Positions 60,824 to 64,000 of a stretch of DNA of 64,000 nt are shown here, one piece after another (the stretch's first letter is position 1; every line of letters starts with the position of its first letter). Both the position numbers and the translations under genes were made by a program. The DNA comes from Mycobacterium conspicuum (GTDB taxonomy: Bacteria > Actinomycetota > Actinomycetes > Mycobacteriales > Mycobacteriaceae): assembly GCF_010730195.1 (NCBI RefSeq), contig NZ_AP022613.1, positions 1,178,001 to 1,242,000 on the forward strand, written 5' to 3'. Under the pieces are notes generated by a model that worked only from the letters and a program-made list of their open reading frames with translations, made no database searches and was not told where the DNA came from.

Positions 60824-61981
60824 ATGAGCTGGATTTCGGCTGTCGGACCGCGGCTGCGGTCCCGGTGGGCCATCGCGGCAGTGCTGACCATCGTCGCAGC
60901 GGTCGCCGCAGGAGTGGTCTTCGGCGCCAGGTTCGTGACGCCCAAACACACCCGGGCGATGTGCGCCGAATTCACCGACGCGGTAGGGCTTTACCCGGGC
61001 AACAAGGTGGCGCTGCTGGGGGTCGAGGTCGGCTCGACCACCGCGATCTTCAACAAATCCGACCATGTCGAGGTCGACTTCACCGTGCCCGCCGACCTTG
61101 ACCTGCCCGCCGACGTCGGCGCGGTCACCTACTCGCAATCGATTGTCACCGACCGCCACATCGAACTGACCAAGCCGTACACCTCGGGCCCGAAGTTCAC
61201 TGGGCCGGGGTGCATCAAGCTCAACTCGACGAAGACCCCGATCAGCATCAGCGAAACCTTCTCCGCCATAGGCAAGCTCGCCGATACCATCCTGGATGCT
61301 CAGCCCGGCAAAGACCCGTCCGAGGCGCCGGGCGTGCAAGCCATCAACGACAGCCTGCGTGCGTTCAGTCGCTCGCTGGACGGCACCGGCCCGGGGCTCA
61401 ACAAGACACTGAACAATCTGGTCACCATGCTCGCCGACCCGTACAAGGCCGACGCCGACTATCGACAGCTCTTCGAAAACAGCGAGATCCTCACCTCGGG
61501 CATCCTCAAACACTGGGACACCGTCGCCTCGGTGATCGAAACGCTCCCGGCCACCACCCAATTGGTCGAGGGCCTGTCGGACAACTTCGGCCAGGCGATG
61601 AGCCGGTTGTCGCATCTGCTGCCGACTCTGGTCGAGGCCATCAACCGATGGGGACCGCGGACCTACCACATCTTGGACAAGCTAATCGGCTGGATAGGGC
61701 GCGTCCTGGACAAACACACCCCGCTGCTCGTCGCCATCATCAAGTCGTGGCCGCAGTTCAGCCACTGGCTGAGCGACATCTACGAGCCGGCATGGGGAAC
61801 CCACAATGTCACCTACATCCCACCGCAAGTGGCGATTTCGCCGTCGCAAGCCGGCGCCCTGTGCGAGGGGCTGCGGCAGCGTAATGTGCCCGGTGCCGCG
61901 GCGGCGTGCGCGTCGGGCAGCGCGTCGGATCCGGTCACTCTCGGCCTGACCGATCTCATCCTGGGGGCCGCGCTGTCATGA
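60824..61981 (+). CDS. mceD: MceD
   Basis: A 385-residue Mce protein with a membrane helix (WAIAAVLTIVAAVAAGVVF), the Mce domain (FTDAVGLYPGNKVALLGVEVGST), a helical middle and a C-terminal part with cysteines (GALCEGLRQR, AACASGS). Its stop overlaps the MceE start (ATGA). Confidence 0.94.
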   Translation: MSWISAVGPRLRSRWAIAAVLTIVAAVAAGVVFGARFVTPKHTRAMCAEFTDAVGLYPGNKVALLGVEVGSTTAIFNKSDHVEVDFTVPADLDLPADVGAVTYSQSIVTDRHIELTKPYTSGPKFTGPGCIKLNSTKTPISISETFSAIGKLADTILDAQPGKDPSEAPGVQAINDSLRAFSRSLDGTGPGLNKTLNNLVTMLADPYKADADYRQLFENSEILTSGILKHWDTVASVIETLPATTQLVEGLSDNFGQAMSRLSHLLPTLVEAINRWGPRTYHILDKLIGWIGRVLDKHTPLLVAIIKSWPQFSHWLSDIYEPAWGTHNVTYIPPQVAISPSQAGALCEGLRQRNVPGAAAACASGSASDPVTLGLTDLILGAALS

Positions 61982-63018
61982 CTCGAGGATCGATGCGGGT
62001 ACTGCTGGCCGCCCTGGCAATCAGCCTCACGGCGGCCTGCTCACTGGATCCCACCCGGCTGCCGGTCCCGGGCGCCTACAGCCCGCACCACTCCTACCGA
62101 ATCAAGATCCAGTTCTCCAGCGTGCTCAACCTGCCCGCCCGGGCCAAGGTCGACTCCGGTGGCGTGCAGGTCGGCGTGCTCGACCACGTCCAGCTCGACG
62201 GCACCACCGCGGTCGCCTACGTCGACATCGCCGGCGACACCAAGCTCGCCGGCAACACCCGCGCCGAACTGCGCCAGGCCACCCCGCTCGGCGACATCTA
62301 CATCGCGCTGCTGCCGCCGCAGGAGGCCTCCGGTGCGGCTTTGCGCGACGGCGACACCATCCCGCTGCGCAACACCGCCCCGGCCGACAACGTCGAAGAC
62401 CTGTTGCGGTCGGTGTCAAACCTGGTGTCCGGCGGCGCGATTGGCACGCTGCAAAACACCGTCGTCAACGTCAACAAAGCGTTCCCGAAAGACCCCGCCG
62501 AACTGACCCGGATTCAGCGGACCCTCGGCGGCGTACTCAATGACCTTGCGGCCAACCAGGACACCATCGACGGCATCCTGTTCAGCATGGAGAACATCAC
62601 CACCACGCTGGCGGCCAATACCGGGGTGTTCAACAGGCTAGTCACCGAAGGCCCGCCGAAACTCGAAGGGCTGTCGGCGATCACCGTGGCGATCCTCAAC
62701 GTCGTGGGGGACTCCAAAGACATCGGCGGCCTGGGCGGAGAAATCCTCAACCCGATCACCGGCGACCTGATGCAAATGCTCTCCTACATCACGCCGATGG
62801 TCGGAACGTTAGCGACCGTTGACACCACCATCCCGGTGCTCGCCGACAAACTGATCGCATTCCTGCACTACAAGCTCCTCGGTTGGTTCCGCCGCGGGGG
62901 TCCGAAATACATTGTCTCCGAAGTTCATCCACCCAACGGGCACGAGGGCGTGGATCCCGCCGACAAGTCCGACGCGGCGGTGCGGGCGATGCAGAGCATG
63001 GGGATGTTGCCACCATGA
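61978..63018 (+). CDS. mceE: MceE lipoprotein
   Basis: A 346-residue lipoprotein; the signal ends in lipobox LTAACS (Cys ~21). The mature start TRLPVPGAYSP and Mce domain (ARAKVDSGGVQVGVLDHVQL) identify the lipidated E member. ATG 61978 overlaps the MceD stop. It is distinct from the orphan E-type gene at 22672. Confidence 0.95.
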   Translation: MTRGSMRVLLAALAISLTAACSLDPTRLPVPGAYSPHHSYRIKIQFSSVLNLPARAKVDSGGVQVGVLDHVQLDGTTAVAYVDIAGDTKLAGNTRAELRQATPLGDIYIALLPPQEASGAALRDGDTIPLRNTAPADNVEDLLRSVSNLVSGGAIGTLQNTVVNVNKAFPKDPAELTRIQRTLGGVLNDLAANQDTIDGILFSMENITTTLAANTGVFNRLVTEGPPKLEGLSAITVAILNVVGDSKDIGGLGGEILNPITGDLMQMLSYITPMVGTLATVDTTIPVLADKLIAFLHYKLLGWFRRGGPKYIVSEVHPPNGHEGVDPADKSDAAVRAMQSMGMLPP

Positions 63019-63998
63019 AATTCAACGCCGGCATCACGCTAGCCATCCTGGCAGTCCTGACGCTGCTCGGTGCGGCCTATATGGCGGTCGGTGTGCTCGA
63101 CATCAGCCCGACCAAACAGGTCACCCGGCTCACCCTCATGCTCGACACCTCCGGCGGTCTGATGTCCACATCCGAGGTGACGATGCGCGGCATCAAGGTC
63201 GGCCGGGTGAGGAGTATCGAGACCACGGAAACCGGGCTGGCGGTCTCGATCGAGATCGACCACGAGCACCCGGTGCCCGCCGACAGTGCGATCAGCGTGG
63301 AAAACCTCTCCGCCGCCGGCGAACAGTACATCGATTTCAAACCGAAATTGATTGCGCCACCGTACTTTAGCGACGGGCAGGTGATACCCGCGGACCGGGT
63401 GGGGCAGTTGTTGACCGGCGCTGACCTGCTCAAGAAGGGCAATGCGCTGATGTCGGCGCTCAACGTCGACCAGGTGCAGACCGTTATCAACAACATGGCC
63501 GCGGCGTTCGCCGACAATGACGCGACCATCGACTCCCTGGCCACCACCGCCGGGTTGACCGCCAAGGTGATCCACGACGACAAGCAATTGCTGGGCACCT
63601 TGTTCAACAACGTCTCCACGTTCACCACCGACCTGGACGAGGTCCGTGCCGGCGAAGTGATCAGCGAGACGGGCAAGCTGCTGCCGCGCTCGGTGCCGGC
63701 CTTTCTGCGGATGATCCGTGAAATCGAGACCCTTTCGCACACCGGGGTGGGCGTGGTCGGCCCCGACGACGCGGTCGGGGTCCTGATCAACAAGTTCAGC
63801 CAATGGATCGACATGGTGGCCGGCCCGTTGGGTACCTTCACCACCGTCCTGGAGCCCGCGGTCGCGCCGCTGCACGACATCAAGATAGACGCGGGGCACT
63901 GGATCGACTTCTGGGAATCAACCTTCAACGACACCGGCGGCGTGCGGGTTCAGCTCAACGTCCCCGAATGGCACCAGCCGCCCGGGCCACCGCAATGA
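63015..63998 (+). CDS. mceF: MceF
   Basis: A 327-residue Mce protein with N-terminal helix (ITLAILAVLTLLGAAYMAVG), the Mce domain (LDTSGGLMSTSEVTMRGIKVGRV) and helical segments. It is the sixth and last mce gene. It ends at 63998 and overlaps another start codon, so the operon continues past the window. Confidence 0.94.
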   Translation: MKFNAGITLAILAVLTLLGAAYMAVGVLDISPTKQVTRLTLMLDTSGGLMSTSEVTMRGIKVGRVRSIETTETGLAVSIEIDHEHPVPADSAISVENLSAAGEQYIDFKPKLIAPPYFSDGQVIPADRVGQLLTGADLLKKGNALMSALNVDQVQTVINNMAAAFADNDATIDSLATTAGLTAKVIHDDKQLLGTLFNNVSTFTTDLDEVRAGEVISETGKLLPRSVPAFLRMIREIETLSHTGVGVVGPDDAVGVLINKFSQWIDMVAGPLGTFTTVLEPAVAPLHDIKIDAGHWIDFWESTFNDTGGVRVQLNVPEWHQPPGPPQ

Positions 63999-64000
63999 AA
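63995..64000 (+). CDS. Start of next gene (partial)
   Basis: ATGAAA at the window end, overlapping the MceF stop (ATGA). Its position suggests an Mce-associated protein, but only two codons are visible. Confidence 0.4.

Noticed and set aside
1..64000. CRISPR arrays, tRNA, rRNA, intact insertion sequences
   Set aside because: No regularly spaced repeats, RNA gene signatures or transposase genes with inverted ends were seen by reading.

Overview
The window is 64 kb of high-GC actinobacterial DNA that reads as a Mycobacterium chromosome, most likely a nontuberculous species. The evidence is a complete yrbEAB-mceABCDEF operon plus an orphan MceE-like lipoprotein, F420-type oxidoreductases, many fatty-acid/steroid-type FadE and enoyl-CoA hydratase genes, a LipJ-type hydrolase-adenylate cyclase fusion and a DUF4185 secreted protein. 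No rRNA, tRNA, CRISPR array or intact insertion sequence was recognised.

Region 1 (0.5-10.6 kb) is the most unusual part: a compact RiPP (ribosomally made, modified peptide) locus. Two small precursor genes (566-787 and 6667-6870, minus strand) share a near-identical leader ending in a canonical double-glycine site. Their cores are extremely threonine-rich, and there is no Cys in one and a single Cys in the other. Between them lie a full-length LanB-type dehydratase, a C39-peptidase ABC exporter and a short membrane-anchored protein; no LanC cyclase is present. The two precursors carry the same upstream promoter-like element. An ECF sigma factor with a fused zinc-finger tail, an FHA-HTH regulator and a six-TM Ser/Thr kinase sit directly upstream and look like the control module.

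Region 2 (10.6-16.3 kb): a vapC toxin remnant abuts a UbiB-type kinase and a cytochrome P450 that may be a transferred cassette. Then come a Ddn-type deazaflavin enzyme, a MarR regulator with repeated GTTGA-N4-TCAAC operators, an F420-reductase-like dehydrogenase and an LLM-class F420 enzyme. Region 3 (16.5-22.5 kb): a MoxR ATPase and CoxE-like VWA protein face a three-subunit molybdenum hydroxylase of the CO dehydrogenase/xanthine dehydrogenase family. Its large subunit lacks both classical CODH active-site signatures.

Region 4 (22.6-43.1 kb): an orphan MceE-like lipoprotein; a TetR-controlled esterase; a zinc-ribbon SDR; and a tightly coupled FadE-FadE-hydrolase-enoyl-CoA hydratase operon. 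These are followed by the hydrolase-cyclase, a quinone-reductase-like enzyme and a second coupled operon (FadE-TetR-phosphotransferase-SDR). A B12/radical SAM protein, a phytanoyl-CoA-dioxygenase-like enzyme, a DUF4185 exported protein, a type II thioesterase and an alpha/beta hydrolase complete the region. Region 5 (43.3-49.7 kb) is a catabolic-looking cluster of three paralogous amidohydrolases with SDR, acetoacetate-decarboxylase-like and IclR genes.

Region 6 (49.8-55.5 kb) has a phosphatase-fold fusion protein, a UDP-glycosyltransferase, a DUF6065 protein and two exported lipoproteins (beta-lactamase-fold and M15 peptidase). Region 7 (55.6-64 kb) is the mce lipid-import operon. It is preceded by palindromic, 28-bp-phased operator-like repeats, is translationally coupled almost throughout, and runs into a further gene at the window edge.
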